Assembly: GCF_004569505.1 (NCBI RefSeq)
Contig: NZ_SPPK01000002.1
Span: 682,001-746,000 of the forward strand
Direction of reading: 5' to 3'
Source: Dysgonomonas mossii
GTDB lineage: Bacteria; Bacteroidota; Bacteroidia; Bacteroidales; Dysgonomonadaceae
DNA: 64,000 nt
The position numbers were made by a program, and so were the translations under genes. The notes under the pieces were generated by a model. The model was given only the letters and a program-made list of their open reading frames with translations. It did not search any database and had not been told where the DNA came from. This document shows positions 26,739 to 35,460 of the stretch, piece after piece. Position 1 is the first letter of the stretch; each line of letters opens with the position of its first letter.

Positions 26739-28062
26739 ATAATGGATTATCTGTTATCTGTATTTTTAGGATTTGCTTGGTAGATTTGTCTATCTTAAAT
26801 CGATCGTCGGAACGTTCGCTGACAATCCACACAATATCATTTTCTGAGCAAAGTAGCCAGGCTTCTTCTTTTTCGAACAAACTAAACTTCTGATCGGTGA
26901 AATAATCGCTTACCTTTTTCTTGCCCTTCATTCCGAATGGGATAAACCAATCGCCTTGATGCCACCTTCTGAGTGTTAGCGGGAATTTTATTTTATCTTT
27001 ATCCAGATATAGAATATTTTTATTTTTCTCTATTACAAAGCCATTATCTATTTGGATTGTTTCGATAGATAGCTGTAATGGATAGTTCATCAAGCGATCT
27101 TCTTCCCTTATCAGAAAGCTGTCTACTGAGAGCTTCTCCCTTTTCTTTATTATAAAGAATTCCCTATCCTTAATCAGCTTGTGTGTGTCGGAGTAAAATA
27201 TCTTCCCGGATTGACTTATTATCGATTCAAAAATTTGTCTTACTGTTGCTGTATTAAAATTGTAAGGAGCAAGCAACTCATAGAGTATCGCTTCCGGCTC
27301 TAAATATTTAATCAGCGTTCGGATATTGATGCTATCGTCACTCAACACATCAGTCTTTACCTGTTGGATATAAAAATTATATATATTCTCCACCTGCGAT
27401 AAATGATCGCCTGTACGAATAATGGAATCTTTTACCGATGGGTTGATAGTTTCCAGTAATGGGATAATATTTAGCCTTATCTTATTACGTGTATACAAGT
27501 CCTCATTGTTGGTGCTATCATCTACATATTTCAGTCCCCTGTCTTTAAGATACTCTAAGATGTCTTTTCTGCTGAGGCATAGAAGAGGGCGAATGATGTT
27601 ATTGTTTTGGGCAGCTATTCCGGTCAACCCTCTTATTCCTGTTCCTCTGATCAGATTTAGCAGTATGGTTTCTACCGAATCGTCACGATGATGTGCAACT
27701 GCAATCTTATCAGCCAGATGGATTGTTCTTATTTGTTCAAACCAGCTATATCGCAATTCTCTTGCTGCCATTTCTATCGAGATAGAATGAATCTCGGCAT
27801 AGGCCTCTGTATCGAAATCTATCCTTTCATATTTAAGGTTGTACTTCTGGCATAATTCTTCTACGAAAAAAGCATCACGATTAGACTCTTCTCCCCGAAG
27901 ATGAAAGTTGCAATGTGCCACCACACACTTATATTTCAGCGTGTGCAGGATATCCAGTAGAGCGACTGAGTCTGCTCCACCGCTAACCCCTACAATAACC
28001 TTGCTACCGTCTTCTAACAGTTGGTTCTCGTCTATATATTGTTCGACCTGTACTATATTCAT
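26737..28062 (-). CDS. tilS: tRNA(Ile)-lysidine synthase
   Basis: Attaches lysine to C34 of the CAU-anticodon tRNA-Ile so that it reads AUA. The protein of 441 residues has the N-type ATP pyrophosphatase loop VGVSGGADSVALLD (SGGADS at 27-32), the HCNFHLRGEES segment and VAHHRDDSVETILLNLIRGTG, then the C-terminal substrate-recognition domain ending in the FGMKGKKKVSDYF motif near residue 385. I chose the ATG at 28062 rather than the in-frame TTG at 28074. It starts 31 nt after the HD-domain gene ends and is probably co-transcribed with it. Confidence 0.95.
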   Translation of the reverse strand: MNIVQVEQYIDENQLLEDGSKVIVGVSGGADSVALLDILHTLKYKCVVAHCNFHLRGEESNRDAFFVEELCQKYNLKYERIDFDTEAYAEIHSISIEMAARELRYSWFEQIRTIHLADKIAVAHHRDDSVETILLNLIRGTGIRGLTGIAAQNNNIIRPLLCLSRKDILEYLKDRGLKYVDDSTNNEDLYTRNKIRLNIIPLLETINPSVKDSIIRTGDHLSQVENIYNFYIQQVKTDVLSDDSINIRTLIKYLEPEAILYELLAPYNFNTATVRQIFESIISQSGKIFYSDTHKLIKDREFFIIKKREKLSVDSFLIREEDRLMNYPLQLSIETIQIDNGFVIEKNKNILYLDKDKIKFPLTLRRWHQGDWFIPFGMKGKKKVSDYFTDQKFSLFEKEEAWLLCSENDIVWIVSERSDDRFKIDKSTKQILKIQITDNPL

Positions 28063-28092
28063 AATTAAGTACAAAAGTAATATATCTTTATT

Positions 28093-29334
28093 TTAATTGT
28101 TTGTCGGTAATATTTTAAGATAGGAAAAATAGTGCTTTTCTACTTTTTTTGATAGCAGCTGTATATTCAGCATGTCCGAAGCCTCAGATATGTCTTTTAT
28201 TGTGCCATCATTATATAAAATATCGATGCTGTCGTCCACTTCATTATACATATTCGTGTAGATAACATCTGATGAACAGAAATAGGACGCTTCATTTTCT
28301 GTAATATTAAATTCACTCATATATCGCTCTATATACTTCTGTATATAGGAGGCCGGAAGCTCTTCATTCGTTATTTCTATCTTAAACAATTTTCTGTTTA
28401 CAAGGCAATCACTCAATTTGGATAATACAACATCATCGTGATCAGCCCATACCTTTAGTGCGCTCCAAATGTCATTATCATCTAATTTAACAAAGTGAAG
28501 CAGTACTTCGTCCATTTTCTTTTCGAAATAGGCTTTATCTATGTTTTTTTGTAAAAAATATTGCAAAGCAGGAGATGCAAATAAGTTAACTCCATTATTT
28601 GTTAATTCTTTAGCTCGTATCAGAACTTTTATCAACATCTTTTCGGCGGCAACTGCCGTCTTGTGAAGGTACACCTGCCAATACATCAACCGACGCGAGG
28701 TCAGGAAGTTTTCGATAGAGTAAATGCCTTTGGCTTCTACTACCAGTTTGTCGTTTTTTAGATCAAGCATTTTTATGATACGAGCCGAACCGATATTTCC
28801 TTCGGTCACACCTGTAAAAAAGCTATCACGCCGAAGATAGTCGAGGCGATCAACATCGAGCTGCCCGCTGACTAACTGGTGCAGGAATTTTTTTGGATAT
28901 TCATTCTTGAATATTGATATACATGTGCTTAATTCCCCTTTTAGTTCTTTGTTTAGGTAATTCATAAGCGCCAAAGAAAAATCTTCGTGATGAATACCAT
29001 TTGTCAGCGTATGTTCCAACGCATGAGAGAACGGCCCATGACCCACATCGTGTAGCAATATGCAAGCTAACGCTCCATTTGCCTCCTCGTCTGTTATTTC
29101 ATGCCCCTTTATTCGTAAAACCTTTATTGCCTCATCCATCAGGTACATAGCCCCTATGGAATGGTGTAGGCGTGTGTGTTGTGCTCCGGGATATACAAAA
29201 AAAGCTAATCCCATTTGCCTGATACGGTTTAGCCGCTGGAGGAGAGGATGCTGAATCAGTTTATATAAAAACAGGTTCGGTATCGTAATAAAACCAAAAA
29301 CAGGGTCGTTGATTATCTTTTTCTTTATGGCCAT
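28093..29334 (-). CDS. HD-domain phosphohydrolase (COG1078-like, dNTPase-related)
   Basis: A 413-residue cytoplasmic metal-dependent hydrolase. Visible motifs are HTRLHHSIGAMYLMDEA near residue 55, with the first metal-binding His, LLHDVGHGPFSHALEHTL near 95-110 with the HD pair, and VSGQLDVDRLDYLRRDSFFTGV near 150. These fit the SAMHD1/dGTPase-like subgroup whose members hydrolyse deoxynucleoside triphosphates or phosphorylated products. The substrate cannot be read from sequence. It heads a probable operon with tilS; a -7 box is at 29373-29380. Confidence 0.88.
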   Translation of the reverse strand: MAIKKKIINDPVFGFITIPNLFLYKLIQHPLLQRLNRIRQMGLAFFVYPGAQHTRLHHSIGAMYLMDEAIKVLRIKGHEITDEEANGALACILLHDVGHGPFSHALEHTLTNGIHHEDFSLALMNYLNKELKGELSTCISIFKNEYPKKFLHQLVSGQLDVDRLDYLRRDSFFTGVTEGNIGSARIIKMLDLKNDKLVVEAKGIYSIENFLTSRRLMYWQVYLHKTAVAAEKMLIKVLIRAKELTNNGVNLFASPALQYFLQKNIDKAYFEKKMDEVLLHFVKLDDNDIWSALKVWADHDDVVLSKLSDCLVNRKLFKIEITNEELPASYIQKYIERYMSEFNITENEASYFCSSDVIYTNMYNEVDDSIDILYNDGTIKDISEASDMLNIQLLSKKVEKHYFSYLKILPTNN

Positions 29335-29372
29335 CTATATTGTGAGATTATATGTATTTATTGATATTTAAA

Positions 29373-29380
29373 CAAAGATA
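29373..29380 (-). promoter_or_regulatory. -7 box of the HD-domain gene / tilS
   Basis: Reads TATCTTTG on the minus strand, 39 nt upstream of the ATG at 29334. There is no clear -33 because the upstream sequence is a long AT run. Confidence 0.5.
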
Positions 29381-29462
29381 CATCATATTTTATAAATATA
29401 TTTTTTAATATGTAGCCTTGACAAAAATAAAATTAAACGAAGTTAATATTTAACCTAATAAG

Positions 29463-29493
29463 TTGTATATGTATATTTTGTGTTTTATATTTG
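29463..29493 (+). promoter_or_regulatory. Promoter of the TerC-family gene
   Basis: TTG at 29463-29465, a 20-nt spacer and TATATTTG at 29486-29493. The expected start near 29500 gives a long leader of about 190 nt. Confidence 0.6.
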
Positions 29494-29522
29494 TCTCTTG
29501 AGAATGTATTAAGAAAGCAAAA

Positions 29523-29642
29523 TTGAAGATAAAACTAAAAACAAAACTAAGAAAACTGCAGCTTAAGATTCAGTATATACTGGGATTGATAAAGACAGAC
29601 GGAAATGCTGTAATAAAAGACTATCTCGAAAAAAAACATTGA
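29523..29642 (+). CDS. Possible 39-residue basic peptide in the TerC leader
   Basis: Starting at TTG 29523 the frame is open for 39 codons and ends at TGA 29640-29642. The product would be rich in Lys and Leu (MKIKLKTKLRKLQLKIQ at the start, DYLEKKH at the end) and could form an amphipathic helix. There is no ATG and only a weak purine-rich stretch upstream, so translation is uncertain. It lies wholly inside the predicted TerC transcript, and its stop is 3 nt before the hairpin at 29646. It may be a regulatory leader peptide or just a chance frame. Confidence 0.25.
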   Translation: MKIKLKTKLRKLQLKIQYILGLIKTDGNAVIKDYLEKKH

Positions 29643-29645
29643 TTC

Positions 29646-29685
29646 TTTTTTGTGTCAAAATGTTTATTAATTTTGACACAAAAAA
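29646..29685 (+). promoter_or_regulatory. Perfect 16-bp hairpin directly upstream of the TerC start codon
   Basis: TTTTTTGTGTCAAAAT (29646-29661) pairs with ATTTTGACACAAAAAA (29670-29685) around an 8-nt loop. The right arm ends in A rather than T, so it is not an intrinsic terminator in either direction. It ends 6 nt before the ATG at 29692 and would cover the ribosome-binding region. A DNA operator is the alternative. Confidence 0.6.
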
Positions 29686-29691
29686 ATAAAG

Positions 29692-30519
29692 ATGGAAATT
29701 CTAGAAACGTTCTTTTTGCCTAGTGCGTGGATTGCACTTCTGACTTTATCCTTTCTGGAAATTGTACTTGGTATAGACAATATTGTATTTTTGTCTATAG
29801 TATCAGCTAAGCTTCCTGCCAAAGAGCAGCCCAAAGCCCGTACTGTGGGTCTTATTTTGGCTATGCTTTTTCGTATTGCCTTGCTCTTTTGTATATCGTG
29901 GCTGATGAAGCTCACCAAGCCTATTATTAGTTTTGATACACAATGGCTCGATGGGTCTATATCGGGGCAGAGTATCATTATATTAGTAGGAGGGCTTTTC
30001 CTATTATACAAAAGTGTGACTGAAATACATCATAAACTAGAAGGCGAAAGTGATTCGGTTACAACCAGGTCAAAAACCAGTTTTTGGGGAGTTATTGCCC
30101 AGATCGTGGCACTTGATATTGTTTTTTCTTTTGATAGTGTACTTACTGCTGTTGGACTTGTAAGTTTCAGCGAGTTTGGCTATGTGGGTGCTATGACCAT
30201 AATGGTAACGGCAGTCGTTTTGGCTGTAATGGTAATGCTGTTATTCTCCGGACCGGTAAGCCGTTTTGTAAATGATCATCCCACTATTCAGATGTTGGGG
30301 CTTTCTTTTCTGATATTGATAGGGGTTATGCTAATAGTAGAAGCAGCACATTTATCTAGCCTATCTATATTTGGAACAGTGGTGGGTGAAATACCTAAAG
30401 GATATATTTATTTTGCCATTGCATTCTCTTTGCTTGTAGAGTTTCTGAATATGAAACTTCGCAAAAAATCAAAGCCTGTAAAGCTTATTGATTCGGAAAT
30501 TGTAGAAAAAGAAAAATAA
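29692..30519 (+). CDS. TerC family integral membrane protein
   Basis: A 275-residue inner-membrane protein with about seven hydrophobic segments. The family marks are the two acidic motifs inside membrane helices: FLEIVLGIDNIVFLSIVS near residue 22-39, and VALDIVFSFDSVLTAVGL near 138-155, whose Asp residues are thought to bind metal. TerC/Alx/YkoY relatives export manganese or are linked to tellurite resistance, metal loading of secreted proteins or alkaline stress. No other ter genes are here, so manganese handling is the more likely role, by inference. The long leader with a hairpin suggests post-transcriptional control. Confidence 0.92.
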   Translation: MEILETFFLPSAWIALLTLSFLEIVLGIDNIVFLSIVSAKLPAKEQPKARTVGLILAMLFRIALLFCISWLMKLTKPIISFDTQWLDGSISGQSIIILVGGLFLLYKSVTEIHHKLEGESDSVTTRSKTSFWGVIAQIVALDIVFSFDSVLTAVGLVSFSEFGYVGAMTIMVTAVVLAVMVMLLFSGPVSRFVNDHPTIQMLGLSFLILIGVMLIVEAAHLSSLSIFGTVVGEIPKGYIYFAIAFSLLVEFLNMKLRKKSKPVKLIDSEIVEKEK

Positions 30520-30536
30520 TTGAATGTTCTTATATG

Positions 30537-30578
30537 ACAAGAGGCTGCCTCATCGAAAGTGAGGCAGCCTCTTGTTTA
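30537..30578. terminator. Bidirectional terminator between TerC and OmpA genes
   Basis: ACAAGAGGCTGCCTCA (30537-30552) pairs perfectly with the complementary arm at 30560-30575 over 16 bp with a 7-nt loop, flanked by T-rich sequence on the plus strand. It suits the convergent genes. Confidence 0.85.
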
Positions 30579-30594
30579 TTTTTGCAGGAACTTT

Positions 30595-31767
30595 TTACTT
30601 TGTAACGGCAGTAAATACAACTACACGATTCCACTGATCAGTAGGGAATAGTTGTTCTCTATCTCCGCTGGCTTTGGTTGTTATTCTGCTTCTTGAGATA
30701 CCATACTCTTCTACAAGCACGTTGGCTACAGCCTCAGCACGTTGTTCAGAAAGTCTTTGGTTTATAGCAGTAGTACCTGTGCTCTTGTCGGCATATCCTG
30801 TTACTATAACATTTACCTGTGGATTATCTTTCAGATAACGAGCTGCATTGTAAATGTTGATATCTTGATTCTTTTCAAGTTTTGCACTACCAATATGGAA
30901 TACAACAACAGCATTCATCAATACTTCTGTTTGTTCCTTGATCTCTTTCGTTTTTTCTATTACGATCTGAGGTTCAGGTTTAACGGCCAGCTCTTGTTTT
31001 AATCTGCTGATTTCCGAATCTTTGCTTCCTATCTGTCCTCTTAGTTCGTTGATCTTATCGTTCATCGATCTGATTGCAGCAGGGTCTGCTTCATCAACCA
31101 TCTTAAACCCGCCTTTGGTGAAGTTGTAAGTAAGACCTATAAGAGCACTTACAATACCATCATATTTTTTGTCGGCTACCACACCATTGAAGTTATCAGG
31201 ATATAGGTTGCCTATTACCTCAAGGTTAAGGCTTACTGCTTCGCTTATACGGAAGTCTCCTTGAAATCCGACGCGTGGTATAATGCTGTTCGTTCTACCT
31301 ATGCTTCCCAGTCCTTCGATATTATCTTTTCCAAAACCATGAGCATAACCGATACCGGCAATACCAATCAGGTTAAAACCTCTCTCCGGGCTATAAGGCA
31401 TGAATAGATTTGTTAAATTAAGTAAACCATCAACGCTTGTTTGTATATAATCCACTTTGTAAGTTCCGGTTTTCACTTGTTTATTTAACGTATATTCAAG
31501 ATAGTTTTTCGATTGCCATCCACCCACTTGTAAACGCGCTCCGGCTACAGGTGAGAAATATTTTCCTGCCGATATAGCTACGTGAGGAGTTATGAGATCT
31601 CCAAACTTAGCTTTGCTATGGAATTCGCTTACGGTATAAGATCCTCCGACCTGACCTTGTATAAACCAATGATCCCAAAAAGAAGTTGGGGCATAAGCCT
31701 TCTCTTGTGCAAAACTATAGCTTCCTGCTATAATGACGGAAACAATTAATAAAATAATCTTTTTCAT
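30595..31767 (-). CDS. OmpA-family outer membrane protein
   Basis: A 390-residue protein with a signal peptide, MKKIILLIVSVIIAGSYSFAQ, cleaved near residue 20. An eight-strand beta-barrel-like region (about 30-225) is followed by a short coiled coil (INELRGQIGSKDSEISRLKQ, about 240-265) and a C-terminal OmpA peptidoglycan-binding domain (about 285-385, FHIGSAKLEKNQDINIYNA, then VTGYADKSTG and RLSEQRAEAVANVL). I chose ATG 31767 because the in-frame sequence further upstream, to 31827, precedes the signal peptide and is not needed. It should link the outer membrane to the cell wall. Confidence 0.93.
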   Translation of the reverse strand: MKKIILLIVSVIIAGSYSFAQEKAYAPTSFWDHWFIQGQVGGSYTVSEFHSKAKFGDLITPHVAISAGKYFSPVAGARLQVGGWQSKNYLEYTLNKQVKTGTYKVDYIQTSVDGLLNLTNLFMPYSPERGFNLIGIAGIGYAHGFGKDNIEGLGSIGRTNSIIPRVGFQGDFRISEAVSLNLEVIGNLYPDNFNGVVADKKYDGIVSALIGLTYNFTKGGFKMVDEADPAAIRSMNDKINELRGQIGSKDSEISRLKQELAVKPEPQIVIEKTKEIKEQTEVLMNAVVVFHIGSAKLEKNQDINIYNAARYLKDNPQVNVIVTGYADKSTGTTAINQRLSEQRAEAVANVLVEEYGISRSRITTKASGDREQLFPTDQWNRVVVFTAVTK

Positions 31768-32096
31768 TTTTTTGTGTTTTAATTCCAGTCTGTAGTGTAA
31801 AAATAGAGCTGGATTGTTTTGAATCATTATGTTATGTAAGTGTTTTTTTTACATCGAACCTAAAAAAACTAGCACCAAAGCTAACATAAATATATTATTG
31901 ATGCAATAAAAATGATAAAATAAGTAAAAGTAGCGAAGGATGCAATTTATGACTTTTTGGTTATTTATTTTCGAGAATCATTTTTTTTTGATAATTTTAG
32001 ACATCGAAAAAACCTCATTTTTGTACGTTCTGTTAACAAGAACGAATATTTTTATATCAAATTATACTGAATTTTTATTGCAGAAAATAAAATTAT
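31768..32096. other. Divergent intergenic region of 329 nt, OmpA gene / antiporter gene
   Basis: The OmpA leader and promoter occupy the left part. On the antiporter side no exact TAnnTTTG was found, only near matches such as TAATTTTA around 31992. No ORF or RNA family was recognised in the remainder. Confidence 0.4.
31876..31906 (-). promoter_or_regulatory. Promoter of the OmpA-family gene
   Basis: On the minus strand TTG (complement of 31904-31906), 20 nt, then TAGCTTTG (31876-31883). The predicted leader is about 100 nt, long enough for post-transcriptional control. Confidence 0.65.
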
Positions 32097-34466
32097 ATGG
32101 CTCACCTTCCTGATTTTATAAGTGATCTGGCAATTATATTAATAACTGCCGGAATAGTTACTATTATATTCAAATGGCTAAAACAACCTGTCGTATTGGG
32201 ATACATTGTTGCAGGATTTTTGGCAAGTCTTCACTTCAAAAAATTCATAGAGAAACTCGTTATAGATATATCGGGAGCATCGGATGAAAGTGTAAGATCT
32301 ATATTCAAAACCCTACCTGAAATATCCGATATGGGTAATGTCGGCATCTGGGCAGAGATTGGCGTAATTTTTCTACTCTTCGCTTTAGGTCTCGAATTTA
32401 GTTTCAAAAAACTGATGGACGTTGGCGGTAAAGCTTCTATTGCTACTCTTATCAACTTGGGTTCTATGATAATAATTGGCTACCTGGCGGGGCAGCTATT
32501 CATTGTAAATCTCATAGATGATTGGACCCGGATGGATAGCATTTATCTGGGCTGCATGCTCTCTATGTCGTCTACTACTATTATCATCAAAGCCTTTAAT
32601 GATATGGGGCTGCAAAAGAAAAAGTTTGCAGGAATCGTGTTCGGGATGCTTATTGTTGAGGATATTGCGGCTATCATAATGATGGTTTTGCTGACAACAT
32701 TTGCGTCGAGCCAGCATATAGAAAGCGGTGAATTGGCAAACAGTGTCGTAAAACTGTTCTTCTTTATGCTTATTTGGTTTATTGTAGGTATTTATATGAT
32801 ACCCACAATACTCAAAAAGCTGAAAAAGTATTTGAATGATGAGACCTTGTTAATTGTGGCAATCGGGCTCTGCCTTGGTATGGTTCTCTTTGCTTCTATT
32901 GTTGGCTTTTCGGCCGCTTTAGGTGCTTTTATAATGGGATCTATATTGGCAGAGACAATCGAGTCTAAACATATCGAGCACCTCATGGAACCTCTGAAGA
33001 ATCTGTTTGGTGCTGTCTTCTTCGTATCTGTGGGTATGATGATCGATCCGGCTATTATTGCCGAATATGGCGTGCTGGTGATAATTCTTACTTTGGTTGT
33101 GCTTATCGGACGGATTATTTTTGCAACATTAGGTGTCATGGCTTCGGGTGAGAGCCTGAAAGTGGCGATGCAGTCGGGATTCAGTCTCGCACAGATAGGG
33201 GAGTTCTCCTTTATTATAGCTACTTTGGGCGTTAGTCTTGGTGTTATTACAGATACACTGTATCCGATCATAGTAGCAGTGTCGGTAATTACAACATTCA
33301 CTACTCCGTATTGTATTAAGCTCTCCGATACGGCATACGGCTGGTTGGAAAAGAGGGTTCCCGATAAATTTGCCAAGATTAAAGATGGATATGGAGCATC
33401 GGGATACGATACCGTGAATAAGCAAAATGACTGGAAGAAATTACTCAAAAGCATACTCACTTTAGTCGCTGTATATTTCACTATATCTTTGGCTATCTTG
33501 TTGGTGTTCCAGAATTTTATCACACCATATATTGTAGAGTACGTGCCCGGAAGTATCTGGGGACAGATTTTAGCAGCAATTATCACACTCACTCTGATGG
33601 CTCCATTCTTACGTGCCATTATGATGAAGAAAAATCGCTCCGAAGAGTTCAAAAATCTGTGGAAGGATAACCGACTAAACAGAGGAGCATTGGTTTCGTT
33701 GATTGTGTTCCGGATTATTATCTGTATTGTATTAGTGCTAATGGTATTGATTCCTCTATTCCCAAGGCTTACAATATTGATGGTTATTATCTCATTGGTT
33801 GTTGTAACGTTGATTATATTCTCTCAAGGGTTCAAGGCTCAGTCTCGTAGGATCGAGGCGCGATTTCTTGAAAATCTAAACCTGAAACAAAAATTAAAAG
33901 AGAAAAATGCAGCGATTCTACCAACTGTAGCGAATGATCTGCGTTCGAAGAATATACATATCGCTGAATTTGAAATATCTCAGTCGTTTTCCAATATCGG
34001 AAAAACCTTGCGGGAATTAGACTTTAGACAAAAAACAGGTGTAAATATTGTAACCATCGTAAGAGGATGCAATAAGATTAATATCCCTGATGGAAACACA
34101 CGTATATATCCATTTGATAAATTAGTTGTTTCGGGCTCGGATGAGGAAATGCAAAAGCTGTCTCAATATTTGGAGGAAAAGACCGAGCAGGATTTGCTCA
34201 TGGAGGAAGAAGCCGAATATCATATATGCTTATCCCAGTATCTTGTAGAACCGGGATCTCCGCTTATTGATAAATCTATTGTAGATGCCGGTATCCGCGA
34301 AAAAACAGAATGTATGGTGATTGGTATCGATAGGGGAGATGAATCTATTATTAATTTCACTTCCGACTTTGTGTTCCAAGAAGGCGACGTAATATGGTTG
34401 GCGGGTGAAAAAAATAAACTAAATTCGTTTGAGGAAAATATAAAAGCATCATCGATTGCATCCTAA
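32097..34466 (+). CDS. Cation:proton antiporter (CPA2 family) with two C-terminal RCK_C domains
   Basis: A 789-residue inner-membrane transporter. The first 400 residues form a Kef/Nha-type transport unit with about 12 hydrophobic helices (KQPVVLGYIVAGFLASLHF near residue 27; EIGVIFLLFALGLEFSFKKL; GFSAALGAFIMGSILAETIES near 270, typical of CPA2). Three or four further hydrophobic segments and a charged linker follow. The end carries two TrkA-C-like domains, about 610-690 (AEFEISQSFSNIGKTLREL) and 705-785 (EPGSPLIDKSIVDAG, ending LAGEKNKLNSFEE). The nucleotide-binding RCK_N domain is absent. It exchanges K+ or Na+ for protons; the ion is not determined by sequence. Confidence 0.9.
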   Translation: MAHLPDFISDLAIILITAGIVTIIFKWLKQPVVLGYIVAGFLASLHFKKFIEKLVIDISGASDESVRSIFKTLPEISDMGNVGIWAEIGVIFLLFALGLEFSFKKLMDVGGKASIATLINLGSMIIIGYLAGQLFIVNLIDDWTRMDSIYLGCMLSMSSTTIIIKAFNDMGLQKKKFAGIVFGMLIVEDIAAIIMMVLLTTFASSQHIESGELANSVVKLFFFMLIWFIVGIYMIPTILKKLKKYLNDETLLIVAIGLCLGMVLFASIVGFSAALGAFIMGSILAETIESKHIEHLMEPLKNLFGAVFFVSVGMMIDPAIIAEYGVLVIILTLVVLIGRIIFATLGVMASGESLKVAMQSGFSLAQIGEFSFIIATLGVSLGVITDTLYPIIVAVSVITTFTTPYCIKLSDTAYGWLEKRVPDKFAKIKDGYGASGYDTVNKQNDWKKLLKSILTLVAVYFTISLAILLVFQNFITPYIVEYVPGSIWGQILAAIITLTLMAPFLRAIMMKKNRSEEFKNLWKDNRLNRGALVSLIVFRIIICIVLVLMVLIPLFPRLTILMVIISLVVVTLIIFSQGFKAQSRRIEARFLENLNLKQKLKEKNAAILPTVANDLRSKNIHIAEFEISQSFSNIGKTLRELDFRQKTGVNIVTIVRGCNKINIPDGNTRIYPFDKLVVSGSDEEMQKLSQYLEEKTEQDLLMEEEAEYHICLSQYLVEPGSPLIDKSIVDAGIREKTECMVIGIDRGDESIINFTSDFVFQEGDVIWLAGEKNKLNSFEENIKASSIAS

Positions 34467-34501
34467 AACTACTATTATATTATTAACCTATAAGTGTAGG
34501 T

Positions 34502-35326
34502 ATGATAGAAATACCCGAATCGGCAACGATAAGTTCACAAGCTGAAACCATCCTGACAGGAAAACGAATAGCAAAAGTTATTCAGGCAACCAGTCCACAC
34601 AAATTTACATGGTACAATGGCAACCCAGCTTTGTATCGTAATATACTTGTTGGGCGAGAAGTAGAATCAGTAAGAGGACATGGAGCTTTTGTTGATATTA
34701 TCTGCGACAAGGATACTTATATTTCGATAAGTGACGGTACAAACCTTAAATATTATACGGCAACCGAGACATATCCGGTGAAACACCAGCTTTTGATATT
34801 GTTTGAGGATATGACATGTCTTGCTTTTACAGTATCTATGTATGGAGCCATATATGCCTATGAGGGACAGTTGCAAAATGTATATCATGCCGGAAGTCTG
34901 AACAGTATTTCTCCATTGAGCGATGCTTTTGATGAGGCGTATTTTGATTCAATCTTTGCCGGTGTACAAAAAGATATGTCGGTAAAGGCCTTGCTTGGTA
35001 CTCAACAACGGATTCCCGGTTTGGGTAATGGTGTTTTACAAGATATCTTTTTCAAAGCAGGAATACATCCCAAACGGAAAATATCTACAATGTCTGATCT
35101 CGAAAAAGGAGATTTGTTCCATTCGCTGAAGGTTACTTTGCGTAATATGACCGATAGAGGAGGCCGTGACACTGAAAAGGATTTTTATGGTAATTGGGGT
35201 AAATATAGAACCCTTTTATCCAAGAAAACATACAAAGAGCCATGCCCCATCTGTGGAAGCGATATTGTAAAGGAAGCATATCTGGGTGGTACAATCTACT
35301 TTTGTCCGAGTTGTCAGAAAGAGTGA
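34502..35326 (+). CDS. Divergent Fpg/Nei (formamidopyrimidine-DNA glycosylase) family protein, catalytic Pro missing
   Basis: A 274-residue protein with the Fpg/Nei layout: N-terminal beta domain, helix-two-turn-helix (VKALLGTQQRIPGLGNGVL, residues about 161-179) and C-terminal zinc finger (CPICGSDIVKEAY then YFCPSCQ, four Cys). In active family members the mature chain begins with Pro and carries Glu next. Here the start is M-I-E-I-P-E, so the position of the Pro nucleophile is Ile. The beta-domain Lys region reads VRGHGAF and the zinc-finger Arg site reads LGGT, so further catalytic and phosphate-binding residues also look replaced. It may bind DNA or be an enzyme with another mechanism. 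The gene follows the antiporter by 35 nt. Confidence 0.8.
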   Translation: MIEIPESATISSQAETILTGKRIAKVIQATSPHKFTWYNGNPALYRNILVGREVESVRGHGAFVDIICDKDTYISISDGTNLKYYTATETYPVKHQLLILFEDMTCLAFTVSMYGAIYAYEGQLQNVYHAGSLNSISPLSDAFDEAYFDSIFAGVQKDMSVKALLGTQQRIPGLGNGVLQDIFFKAGIHPKRKISTMSDLEKGDLFHSLKVTLRNMTDRGGRDTEKDFYGNWGKYRTLLSKKTYKEPCPICGSDIVKEAYLGGTIYFCPSCQKE

Positions 35327-35430
35327 AAGCAGTCTGCCTTGTTCTCTAATTGTATTAAAAATACCTTCTTATAATATTTAAATAGATTTAAGATGTCTTG
35401 AATCAGTGAGAAAATCCCTTAAATAATTCT

Positions 35431-35438
35431 TATCTTTG
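35431..35438 (+). promoter_or_regulatory. -7 box of the recR operon
   Basis: Exact TATCTTTG, 22 nt before the recR ATG at 35461, so the leader is short. No clear -33. Confidence 0.5.
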
Positions 35439-35460
35439 CATCCGAAAATTTTCAGGCATC

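Larger units (their letters stand above)
29335..29691. other. Divergent intergenic region of 357 nt, HD gene / TerC gene
   Basis: Contains the HD-gene -7 box, then the TerC-gene promoter (29463-29493), a possible 39-codon reading frame (29523-29642) and a perfect 16-bp hairpin (29646-29685) ending 6 nt before the TerC start codon. No match to the yybP-ykoY manganese riboswitch, known from TerC genes elsewhere, was recognised. Confidence 0.55.

Noticed and set aside
28072..28079. TACTTTTG-type -7 box just upstream of tilS
   Set aside because: It would start transcription only about 4-5 nt before the ATG at 28062. tilS is more simply read from the HD-gene promoter, so the match is probably chance.
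32792..33652. Open frame of 286 codons antisense to the antiporter gene
   Set aside because: Opposite a certain membrane transporter gene; no independent promoter or homology seen.
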